From an uncultured Clostridia bacterium (GTDB taxonomy: Bacteria; Bacillota; Clostridia; Oscillospirales; Ruminococcaceae), in NCBI GenBank assembly GCA_937893735.1, contig CALBGD010000036.1, positions 1-5,423 of the forward strand: 5,423 nt of DNA, in the 5' to 3' direction. The notes under the pieces were generated by a model that was not told the DNA's origin, did no database searches, and saw nothing but the letters and a program-made list of their open reading frames with translations. The position numbers and the translations under genes are program-made. Positions 1 through 5,183 of this stretch are shown piece after piece (the first letter of the stretch is position 1; each line of letters opens with the position of its first letter).

Positions 1-7
1 TAGCATC

Positions 8-16
8 TGATATAAG
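8..16 (+). promoter_or_regulatory. Possible extended -10 element upstream of the HAD gene
   Basis: The sequence TGATATAAG fits the extended -10 pattern TGnTATAAT with one mismatch, and lies about 60 bases before the HAD start codon. The matching -35 region would fall outside the window, so it cannot be checked. The call is weak and rests only on the -10-like string and its sensible distance from the gene. Confidence 0.25.
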
Positions 17-74
17 TCATGTACGAAATCTGCTCGTGTCCCGGTTTTTAGAGGTGACCAAAAGGAGAAACAAC

Positions 75-725
75 ATGATAAAAGCTGTGATTTTTGATAT
101 GGACGGGCTGATCCTCGACACGGAAAAGCTCCTTGTGAAATACTGGTGTCAGGCGGCGAATGAGGCAGGATTCCCCATGCAGAGGGAGCACGCGCTGAAT
201 ATCCGCAGCCTTGCCCGGAAATTCGCGATACCGTATTTGCAGGGCGAATTCGGCGAGGGCTTCGACTATGTGAAGATACGTTCCCGCCGCATGGAGCTCA
301 TGAAGCAGTACATTTCCGAGCACGGGCTTGAAACCAAGCCGGGCATAACAACGCTGCTCGACTACCTAGACAGCAGGGGGATTCCCGCCGCGATAGCCAC
401 TGCAACGGATATCCAGCGCACGGAGGACTACCTCGGTCAGGTAGGGCTGCTGGGCAGATTCAGTAAGATAGTCTGCGCCTCGATGGTGGAGAACGGCAAG
501 CCCAAGCCGGATATCTACCTTTACGCGGCGGAGCAGCTCGGGCTTCCGGCGAACGAGTGCATGGCGCTGGAGGACTCCCCGAACGGCGTTCGGAGCGCTT
601 CTGACGCGGGCTGCGTGACCGTCATGGTTCCCGACCTGACCCAGCCGGACGAGGAGCTTTTAAAGCGGATATTCGCAAAAGCTGATTCGCTGGCAGATGT
701 TCCGGAGATAATCGAGAGAACATAA
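75..725 (+). CDS. HAD-superfamily hydrolase, beta-phosphoglucomutase-like (subfamily IA)
   Basis: A cytosolic Mg-dependent phosphatase or phosphomutase of 216 residues, the normal size for the family. All four HAD motifs are visible. Motif I is DMDGLILDTE at residues 8-17, with nucleophile Asp8 and acid/base Asp10. Motif II is the Thr at about 109 in AIATATD. Motif III is the Lys at about 142 in GKPKPD. Motif IV is Glu166-Asp167 in LEDSPNGV. Residues of about 15-85 between motifs I and II form the small helical cap typical of beta-phosphoglucomutase and sugar-phosphate phosphatases. The ATG at 75 is chosen because AAAAGGAG lies 7 bases upstream and the protein then starts MIKAVIFDMDG, as in relatives. 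The frame is open further upstream, with another ATG at 36, but the extra residues (MSRFLEVTKRRNN) are unlike the family. The substrate cannot be told from sequence; beta-phosphoglucomutase, phosphoglycolate phosphatase-like and pseudouridine- or sugar-phosphate phosphatase activities all occur in this group. It converges on the MATE gene. Confidence 0.93.
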   Translation: MIKAVIFDMDGLILDTEKLLVKYWCQAANEAGFPMQREHALNIRSLARKFAIPYLQGEFGEGFDYVKIRSRRMELMKQYISEHGLETKPGITTLLDYLDSRGIPAAIATATDIQRTEDYLGQVGLLGRFSKIVCASMVENGKPKPDIYLYAAEQLGLPANECMALEDSPNGVRSASDAGCVTVMVPDLTQPDEELLKRIFAKADSLADVPEIIERT

Positions 726-755
726 AAAAAGAGGACGGCGCTGAACCGTCCTCTT
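724..755. terminator. Intrinsic terminator between convergent HAD and MATE genes
   Basis: A perfect 10-bp stem (AAGAGGACGG at 729-738 with CCGTCCTCTT at 746-755) encloses a 7-base loop. On the minus strand it is followed by an uninterrupted run of seven T (the A run at 724-730), so it should be a strong terminator for the MATE transcript, whose stop codon is 8 bases away. On the plus strand the stem starts right after the HAD stop codon but is followed only by TGCTGT, so it should terminate HAD less efficiently. Confidence 0.88.
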
Positions 756-762
756 GCTGTAT

Positions 763-2130
763 TCAGGCGAGCTCAGCGGATTTTTCCGCATTGAGCCTGC
801 ACTTGTCCTTCCATTTGCCCTGCCAGTAGCGGATAAGGCTCATCAGGGCGGTTATCACCCATGTCAGGCAGGTAGTAGTCCAGACCGCCCACCAGCCCAT
901 TCCGGGGATATGAACGAGAAGTATCGCGAAGCCTATACGTCCGATGACTTCCACGAAGCCGTTTATCATCGCGTAGACCACGTCTCCGGCGCCGTTGAGC
1001 AGTCCGCGCGTGGTGTGTATCGTTCCGAGGGCGATGTAGAACAGGCAGGAGAGCCGCAGAGCCTTGCCGCCTATCTCTATCACCTGCGGATCGTCAACGA
1101 ACATTCCGACTATCTGGTCGCCCAGCAGCAGGAATATCCCAGCGATGAACACCGCGAACCCGACAGTAACAAGCATACTCCTGTGGTAGCCCCGGATAAC
1201 GCGCTTCTGGAGCCCCGCGCCGATATTCTGTCCCGCGAATGTGGATACCGCCGCATTAAGCGAAGCAAACGGCTGCTGCACGAGCTGCTCCACGCGCATT
1301 GTTGCGGTGTACGCCGCCATTACCGTTTCTCCGAAGCCGTTCGCAGTCCTCTGGAGGAATATCATCGAAACGGATATCATCGCATTCTGGAGCGCTATCG
1401 GGATTCCTGTGGTGATACACCGACGGCAGGTCTCCAAGTGTGGCTTTGCGTCCGCCTTGGTCAGCCTGAAATACGGATTCTTCCTGAATCCTACGATAAT
1501 GCTTCCGGCGGCGCTTACTCCCTGAGAAATTACGGTCGCGTAGGCAGCACCGATGACCCCGAACTGGAACACGCATACGAACAGCAGGTCAAGCCCAACG
1601 TTGAGCAGGCTCGCAACGACCAGGAATATCAGCGGCGTGCGCGAATCCCCGAGGGAGCGCATAACTGCGTTTATCCAGTTGTAGGCGGCAACGCAGAGCG
1701 TTCCTGCGCAGGCGGCGCGCATATAGTTCGTGGCGTCCTCCAGCAGGGATTCAGGGGTGTTCATCATCTTCATCAGCAGACCCGCGCAGCTCACGGAGAT
1801 TATAGTGACGACCGCTCCGAATGCCATGATAACGTAAGCGGAGTTTGTTATCAGCCGTTTGACTTCCTTGTGCATTCCCGCTCCGAAACGCTGGGAAATG
1901 AGTATCCCGGCGCCCACGGAAAGCCCTATGCAGAGCGTGCTGAAAAGGTATGTCAGGGAGCCGGTGGTCCCGACCGCCGCAAGCTTGTCAGAGCCGAGAA
2001 ATTTCCCGACTATCATGGAGTCAACGATGTTGTAAAGCTGCTGGAATACGTTTCCTGCAAAAAGCGGCAGCGTGAACAGGATTATGTGTTTCAGCTCGCT
2101 GCCTTCGGTCATTTTCTTTGTGTAGCTCAT
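763..2130 (-). CDS. MATE family efflux transporter (MepA/NorM/DinF-like)
   Basis: An integral inner-membrane transporter of 455 residues, expected to have about 12 transmembrane helices in two pseudo-symmetric halves and to export drugs or metabolites using a Na+ or H+ gradient. The N-terminal half carries the family signature: an LPLFAGNVFQQLYNIVDSM segment, then VGKFLGSDKLAAVG and GAGILISQRFGAG. A second hallmark, MRSLGDSRTPLIFLV followed by LNVGLDLLFV, lies near the middle of the N-terminal half. The C-terminal half repeats the pattern (QNAMISVSMIFLQ, then FAGQNIGAG). The ATG at 2130 is preferred because AAAGGT lies about 8 bases upstream. An in-frame ATG at 2181 would add 17 residues, but it overlaps the terminator of the upstream ireB gene and has no clear binding site. 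Length and motifs are normal, with no sign of disruption. The substrate is not predictable. No regulator gene is adjacent and I found no convincing promoter in the short upstream gap, so readthrough from ireB is possible. Confidence 0.95.
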   Translation of the reverse strand: MSYTKKMTEGSELKHIILFTLPLFAGNVFQQLYNIVDSMIVGKFLGSDKLAAVGTTGSLTYLFSTLCIGLSVGAGILISQRFGAGMHKEVKRLITNSAYVIMAFGAVVTIISVSCAGLLMKMMNTPESLLEDATNYMRAACAGTLCVAAYNWINAVMRSLGDSRTPLIFLVVASLLNVGLDLLFVCVFQFGVIGAAYATVISQGVSAAGSIIVGFRKNPYFRLTKADAKPHLETCRRCITTGIPIALQNAMISVSMIFLQRTANGFGETVMAAYTATMRVEQLVQQPFASLNAAVSTFAGQNIGAGLQKRVIRGYHRSMLVTVGFAVFIAGIFLLLGDQIVGMFVDDPQVIEIGGKALRLSCLFYIALGTIHTTRGLLNGAGDVVYAMINGFVEVIGRIGFAILLVHIPGMGWWAVWTTTCLTWVITALMSLIRYWQGKWKDKCRLNAEKSAELA

Positions 2131-2181
2131 AATTTTACCTTTAATTAAGCAAATAATGTTCTGATAACTTTCCCCATACAC

Positions 2182-2218
2182 AAAAACAGCCCCGCAGAAA
2201 GCGGGGTCGTTCTGTTTT
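2182..2218 (-). terminator. Intrinsic terminator downstream of ireB
   Basis: On the minus strand a GC-rich 6-bp stem (CCCCGC at 2190-2195 paired with GCGGGG at 2201-2206, 5-base loop) is followed by CTGTTTTTG. An outer stem can add CAGAAAA-type pairing (AAAACAG at about 2183-2189 with CTGTTTT at 2212-2218). It sits just after the ireB stop codon and about 50 bases before the MATE start, so it should separate ireB from the MATE gene. A T-rich run (TGTTTTGTTTTT) also follows on the plus strand, so it may be bidirectional. Confidence 0.8.
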
Positions 2219-2229
2219 GTTTTTCCGTA

Positions 2230-2475
2230 TCAGTCTGACAGATAGGATTTTACAAGCACCTGAAGCAGCTCGTCTCGATCGATGTGGCGGATAAGTCCCC
2301 GGGCGTTGTTGAATGTCGTGATGTATGTAGGATCCTCGGAAAGAATATAGCCTACAAGCTGATTTATGGGATTGTAGCCCTTCTGCTTCAGTGCGTCATA
2401 GACAGTAGTAAGGATCTCCTTCATCTCGTTTTCCCTGTCGTCGTGTACGGAAAAAGTCATGGTCTTGTCGTGCAT
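2230..2475 (-). CDS. ireB: IreB family regulatory phosphoprotein (DUF965/UPF0297)
   Basis: A small cytosolic protein of 81 residues, full length for the family. In Enterococcus faecalis, IreB is phosphorylated by the PASTA kinase IreK and acts as a negative regulator of cephalosporin resistance. The B. subtilis relative is YrzL. Recognition rests on the highly conserved core [18 protein letters not shown] (residues 32-49), then [10 protein letters not shown] and [13 protein letters not shown] at the C-terminus. The N-terminal DKTMTFS segment has threonines at 5 and 7, matching the region of the two threonines phosphorylated in E. faecalis IreB. The ATG at 2475 is preceded by AAGGAAGG about 9 bases upstream. 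In many Firmicutes this gene sits beside alaS and ruvX (yqgF). Here it is alone, followed by its own terminator and a MATE gene, and diverges from a DivIVA-like gene. Identity is secure; a role in kinase signalling in this organism is inferred from the family. Confidence 0.95.
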   Translation of the reverse strand: MHDKTMTFSVHDDRENEMKEILTTVYDALKQKGYNPINQLVGYILSEDPTYITTFNNARGLIRHIDRDELLQVLVKSYLSD

Positions 2476-2522
2476 ATCATCAATCCTTCCTTGTCCAAAA
2501 GTTACAAATTGGTTACATTATG

Positions 2523-2551
2523 ATTATACACGCAATCATGAAAAAAAACAA
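2523..2551 (-). promoter_or_regulatory. Sigma-A type promoter for ireB
   Basis: On the minus strand a perfect -10 TATAAT (plus-strand ATTATA, 2523-2528) lies 17 bases from a partial -35 TTGTTT (2546-2551). Transcription would begin near 2516, giving an ireB leader of about 40 bases. The -35 matches consensus only in its TTG, so strength probably depends on the -10 and on the A/T-rich upstream tract (a T run on this strand). Confidence 0.6.
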
Positions 2552-2683
2552 CCCGATTTTCATTGTTTGGGCAATTTTACTATATAAAATCTATGATTAT
2601 CACAAAAACGTTTTTTCAACTTTGGAGATTCTTACAAAAATAATGTTTTAACAGGCTGCAATATATAAATTTTGCTAAAACTA

Positions 2684-2712
2684 TTGTATAATTGCGATTT
2701 TTGTGGTATAAT
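2684..2712 (+). promoter_or_regulatory. Sigma-A promoter with extended -10 for the DivIVA-like gene
   Basis: TTGTAT (2684-2689) is followed after exactly 17 bases by TATAAT (2707-2712), which is preceded by TGG, giving a perfect extended -10 (TGGTATAAT). The predicted start is near 2719, leaving a leader of about 79 bases that begins almost at once with the hairpin at 2725-2760. A second TATAAT at 2687-2692 overlaps the -35 but has no good -35 of its own. Confidence 0.72.
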
Positions 2713-2724
2713 CATAATATATAG

Positions 2725-2760
2725 GCGCGTTGACTGTTTCATGAGACAGATGTAACGTGC
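2725..2760 (+). promoter_or_regulatory. Two-tier hairpin at the 5' end of the DivIVA-like transcript
   Basis: The lower stem pairs GCGCGTT (2725-2731) with AACGTGC (2754-2760), 7 bp with one G-U. The upper stem pairs CTGTTT (2734-2739) with AGACAG (2744-2749), including one G-U, over a CATG loop. An asymmetric internal loop (GA opposite ATGT) separates them. It begins within about 6 bases of the predicted transcription start. A T-rich stretch (GATTTTGATTTTTTTA) follows a few bases later, before the AGGAGG ribosome binding site. It could protect the 5' end or act as an attenuator; the sequence does not decide which. Confidence 0.5.
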
Positions 2761-2797
2761 ACCCGATTTTGATTTTTTTATTTCAGGAGGAACTCAG

Positions 2798-4381
2798 ATG
2801 GCAGCCGGAGATGGATTCAAGCAGGTACCTTTTGGCTTTGACAAAAACGAAGTAAACACTTACATAAGCGACCTCCGCAAGAAGATGAGCGCACTTGAAG
2901 CGGATATGCGCAAGAACGACGAAAAGACCAAGGCGGCTGAAAAGCTCGCCGAGGAGGCTGACAGCCGCATAAAGGCTGCGCAGGAAGAAGCGGACAAGAA
3001 GGTCGGGGAAATCTCTGCACAGCTTGAAGAGGAAAAGGAGGTAACCTCCAGACAGGCTATCGAGATACGCAATCTCAAAGACCGCGTAGACGCAGAAAAG
3101 AAAAAGATGACGGATATGCTGAAGAGCGGAAAGGGCGTTTCCGCCGAGGCTACCCGTACATTTAATGAAGTCCTCGAGAAGGCAAACGACGAGGCGGCAC
3201 AGATCATTGAAAATGCTAAGAAGCAGGCAGAGAACATCGTTGCCGAAGCGCTGAGAAAGCAGGACGAGATGAACGGCAGGACTTCCGCGTTCCTTGATCA
3301 GCTCCGCGCACAGCTCGAGGCGATGAACGAAGGCTACAATGCCGTTAATGCTTCTGCGGCGGAGCTCCTTGGGACAACTCCCGCCGAGGCGGTTACGCTC
3401 CCGGCTCCTGAATCCACGGCGAAGCCGGTTTACACGGCTCCCCAGCCTGAGGAAGAAGAGCCCGCAGAGGCTCCCGACCTGTCCGTGTTCGATCAGGTAG
3501 CAGAGGAACCTGAGGAAGAAATCGTTTCTGCGCCGGAGGAACCCGCCGCTGAGCCGGAAGAAGAGCCGGTCTCCGAGCCGGTAACTCTGCCGATAACCGC
3601 AGAGGAGGGCGCTCCCGCCGTATTCGACGAGGAGTGGGGCGGCAATGAAATGGCTGACGCAGTAGCGGCTGCCGAAAAGAAGATGTCCGGTGAGAATAAG
3701 GCGGATATCCCGCTCATGAACCCTGACGCCTCCAATCCGTTTGGCGGAGACCTGTTCACAAACGACGACAATCAGGACGATATGTCGGGCTTTGATATGG
3801 ATAAGCCTGATGATACAGTCGATCATGTGGCTCCGCTGGACGTTTCCGACCATGCGGAGGCTTCCTTCGACAACGACTTCACCAAGGATCTGCTGGCGCA
3901 GACCATGCCGTCAAGCTCACTTGGAGATGACGCTGACAAGGATCTCCTCGCTGCTGTAAAGGCGGCGGAGGAAGCGGCGGCGATAAAGCCGAGCAGCGTT
4001 TCCGATATCAGCATGGACGACGAGCCGGAGGACTCCGGTATGTCTGAGGAGGACGCGCTGATGAAGGCGCTTCGTGACGCAGAAGCTGCGCTCCAGAGCG
4101 TGAGCGATTCCGGCAACAGCAGCACCGATGAAGCTCCGCAGGAGGAGCCTGCCGCTGACGACCCGTGGGCTGACCTTCAGAAGCAGCTTGAGGCTATGGA
4201 ATCCGCCAACGGCGCTGATTCCGCGATTTCCTACGATGAGCCCGAAAAGCAGGAAGAGCCCGTGGAGGAGAAGCCCGTTACACCTCCGTCCGCTGACGAC
4301 TCTTCTATCTGGGATTTCGGCGGCTCTGACAACGGCGATGATGACATGAGCTCTGATTTCGGCGGCTTCGGCGGCTTCTGA
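2798..4381 (+). CDS. DivIVA-domain coiled-coil protein with long acidic C-terminal tail
   Basis: A 527-residue protein with three regions. Residues 7-30 (start FKQVPFGFDKNEVNTYISDL) resemble the DivIVA N-terminal domain, which targets curved membrane and division or polar sites in Gram-positive bacteria. Residues of about 25-185 are a charged, Ala/Glu/Lys-rich coiled coil with no Pro or Cys. Residues of about 195-527 are acidic, Pro/Glu/Asp/Ser-rich and probably disordered, with short predicted helices (284-296, 380-393, 418-431, 458-468), only three tryptophans (280, 457, 505) and a terminal FGGFGGF. There is no signal peptide, membrane segment or cysteine. The start has AGGAGG 7 bases upstream, and the gene ends in tandem TGA TAA stops. 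Typical DivIVA proteins are much shorter (about 160-260 residues), so the tail is the unusual part. It has its own extended -10 promoter and diverges from ireB. A role as a membrane or envelope scaffold is inferred; partners are unknown, and it may be only a distant DivIVA relative. Confidence 0.82.
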   Translation: MAAGDGFKQVPFGFDKNEVNTYISDLRKKMSALEADMRKNDEKTKAAEKLAEEADSRIKAAQEEADKKVGEISAQLEEEKEVTSRQAIEIRNLKDRVDAEKKKMTDMLKSGKGVSAEATRTFNEVLEKANDEAAQIIENAKKQAENIVAEALRKQDEMNGRTSAFLDQLRAQLEAMNEGYNAVNASAAELLGTTPAEAVTLPAPESTAKPVYTAPQPEEEEPAEAPDLSVFDQVAEEPEEEIVSAPEEPAAEPEEEPVSEPVTLPITAEEGAPAVFDEEWGGNEMADAVAAAEKKMSGENKADIPLMNPDASNPFGGDLFTNDDNQDDMSGFDMDKPDDTVDHVAPLDVSDHAEASFDNDFTKDLLAQTMPSSSLGDDADKDLLAAVKAAEEAAAIKPSSVSDISMDDEPEDSGMSEEDALMKALRDAEAALQSVSDSGNSSTDEAPQEEPAADDPWADLQKQLEAMESANGADSAISYDEPEKQEEPVEEKPVTPPSADDSSIWDFGGSDNGDDDMSSDFGGFGGF

Positions 4382-4402
4382 TAATGGAAATTAACAGCAA
4401 AC

Positions 4403-4432
4403 CCGGCGGTACGGTGTGAACCGCCTCGCCGG
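4403..4432 (+). other. GC-rich intergenic hairpin with GNRA-type tetraloop
   Basis: CCGGCG (4403-4408) pairs with CGCCGG (4427-4432). Inside a small internal loop, CGGT (4412-4415) pairs with ACCG (4420-4423) over GTGA, a GNRA tetraloop in RNA. An alternative fold pairs GGCGGT (4405-4410) with ACCGCC (4420-4425). No T run follows (ATATCTTTAAA), so it is not a standard terminator. It may be an inefficient terminator, or a stabilising or processing element between the DivIVA-like gene and the fumarase gene. Confidence 0.5.
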
Positions 4433-4465
4433 ATATCTTTAAATATATACAGGTGAATTTCGGAT

Positions 4466-5014
4466 ATGACTATTGAGTTAGACACAAGCGAACTTAAAGA
4501 AAAGGCAAAGACGCTCAGGGCAGGGGACAAGGTGCTTCTTTCCGGCACGGTATACACTTCCCGTGACGCGGCGCATAAGCGGATCAAGGCGTGCATAGAA
4601 AACGGCGAACCGCTTCCGTACGCCATTGACGGAGCTGCGATATATTACGCGGGCCCCACGCAGGCGAAAGACGGAATGGTTATCGGTTCCTGCGGACCCA
4701 CCACCTCAAGCAGAATGGACGTTTATTCCCCTATGCTGCTTGATATGGGGCTTTCCGCCATGATAGGCAAGGGCGAGCGCTCACAGGCAGTGTGCGACGC
4801 TATCGGGCGCAACGGCGCGGTGTACTTCTGCGCGATAGGCGGCGCGGGTGCGCTTGCCTGCAAATGCATTACTGAGTGCGAGGTCATTGCTTTTGAGGAT
4901 CTTGGCTGCGAGAGTGTAAAGCGGCTGCATTTCGAAAAGTTCCCGCTGATCGTTGCGATAGACTGCGCAGGCGGCAACCTTTTCAAGACCGGCAGGGAAG
5001 AGTATAAGAGCTGA
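4466..5014 (+). CDS. Class I fumarate hydratase (Fe-S hydro-lyase) beta-type subunit
   Basis: A 182-residue cytosolic protein matching the C-terminal (beta) domain of Fe-S-dependent hydro-lyases such as class I fumarase and L-tartrate dehydratase. These interconvert fumarate and malate, or act on related diacids. Family motifs are LLSGTVYTSRDAAHKRI (24-40), YAGP (61-64), GSCGPTTSSRMD (74-85), MIGKG (99-103), GGAGALA (125-131) and EDLGCESVKRL (144-154). The ATG at 4466 has AGGTGA 9 bases upstream. In two-gene systems the alpha subunit carries the cysteines that bind the 4Fe-4S cluster, and its gene usually lies directly upstream. Here the upstream neighbour is the DivIVA-like gene, 84 bases away, so the alpha partner is not in the window. 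The length is normal for a stand-alone beta chain and no break is visible. Fumarate is the likely substrate for an anaerobe of this kind, but tartrate dehydratase cannot be excluded. Confidence 0.92.
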   Translation: MTIELDTSELKEKAKTLRAGDKVLLSGTVYTSRDAAHKRIKACIENGEPLPYAIDGAAIYYAGPTQAKDGMVIGSCGPTTSSRMDVYSPMLLDMGLSAMIGKGERSQAVCDAIGRNGAVYFCAIGGAGALACKCITECEVIAFEDLGCESVKRLHFEKFPLIVAIDCAGGNLFKTGREEYKS

Positions 5015-5026
5015 GACATGCGACAT

Positions 5027-5067
5027 CAGTTATGTAGTGGAATTGCATAAACTGGGACGGCTTTTTT
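5027..5067 (+). terminator. Possible weak terminator after the fumarase beta gene
   Basis: CAGTTATG (5027-5034) can pair with CATAAACTG (5046-5054) with one bulged A, over an 11-base loop. A run of six T follows at 5062-5067, but 7 bases after the stem. The stem is AT-rich and the spacing is poor for an intrinsic terminator, so the call is tentative. Its position just past the stop codon and before the next promoter supports it. Confidence 0.35.
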
Positions 5068-5107
5068 CATATAAAGTGCTTGACTTTGGAAAATTTGCGA
5101 TTTTTTC

Positions 5108-5136
5108 TTGACAAATCTTATCGCAGGTGCTATAAT
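5108..5136 (+). promoter_or_regulatory. Perfect consensus sigma-A promoter for the sigma factor gene
   Basis: TTGACA (5108-5113) and TATAAT (5131-5136) are both exact consensus hexamers separated by exactly 17 bases. TGC directly before the -10 also gives a perfect extended -10 (TGCTATAAT). The T run at 5101-5106 sits just upstream. The expected transcription start is near 5143, giving a leader of about 41 bases to the ATG at 5184. Confidence 0.92.
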
Positions 5137-5183
5137 TACGAATAGCAGAAGTATTTACATTAAAAGTAATTTTGGATCATTGT

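Larger units (their letters stand above)
2476..2797. other. Divergent AT-rich intergenic control region
   Basis: This 322-base spacer between ireB (leftward) and the DivIVA-like gene (rightward) is strikingly AT-rich compared with the flanking genes. It holds a leftward promoter at 2523-2551, a rightward promoter at 2684-2712 and a leader hairpin at 2725-2760. The central part (about 2560-2680) shows A/T runs, including the inverted repeat ATTTTA/TAAAAT around 2574-2590. It also contains a 37-codon plus-strand reading frame (2538-2651) without a ribosome binding site, which I do not count as a gene. I found no convincing operator or riboswitch. Confidence 0.7.

Noticed and set aside
754..2148. 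A 464-codon plus-strand reading frame opposite the MATE gene
   Set aside because: It is antisense to a well-conserved MATE gene, its product is rich in His, Tyr, Arg and Glu with no recognisable motif, and it starts inside the terminator stem without a ribosome binding site. It is a shadow frame of GC-rich coding DNA.
2131..2181. Longer MATE start at 2181
   Set aside because: The extra 17 residues overlap the ireB terminator and have no good binding site, while ATG 2130 has AAAGGT at suitable spacing and gives a family-typical N-terminus.
2284..2523. Plus-strand reading frame of 79 codons opposite ireB
   Set aside because: It is antisense to a gene from a conserved family and shows no recognisable motif or start signal.
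2551..2770. The 10-mer ACCCGATTTT occurs twice (2551-2560 and 2761-2770) in the divergent spacer
   Set aside because: The two copies are 210 bases apart, have no extended similarity around them and do not sit symmetrically to the promoters. It could be a shared regulator site, but chance in low-complexity DNA is as likely.
3415..3600. Glu/Pro-rich low-complexity DNA (repeated GAGGAA/GAGCCG-type codons) considered as a tandem repeat
   Set aside because: There is no regular period at the DNA level; the pattern follows from the acidic composition of the encoded disordered tail.
2783..3853. A 356-codon minus-strand reading frame opposite the DivIVA-like gene
   Set aside because: Its product is rich in Leu, Arg, Cys and Phe with no domain pattern, and it mirrors the Glu/Ala codons of the plus-strand coiled coil. 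There is no ribosome binding site or promoter for it.
5080..5085. TTGACT considered as a second -35 upstream of the sigma factor gene
   Set aside because: The position 17 bases downstream reads TTTTCT-like sequence with no -10 match, so only the 5108-5136 promoter is supported.
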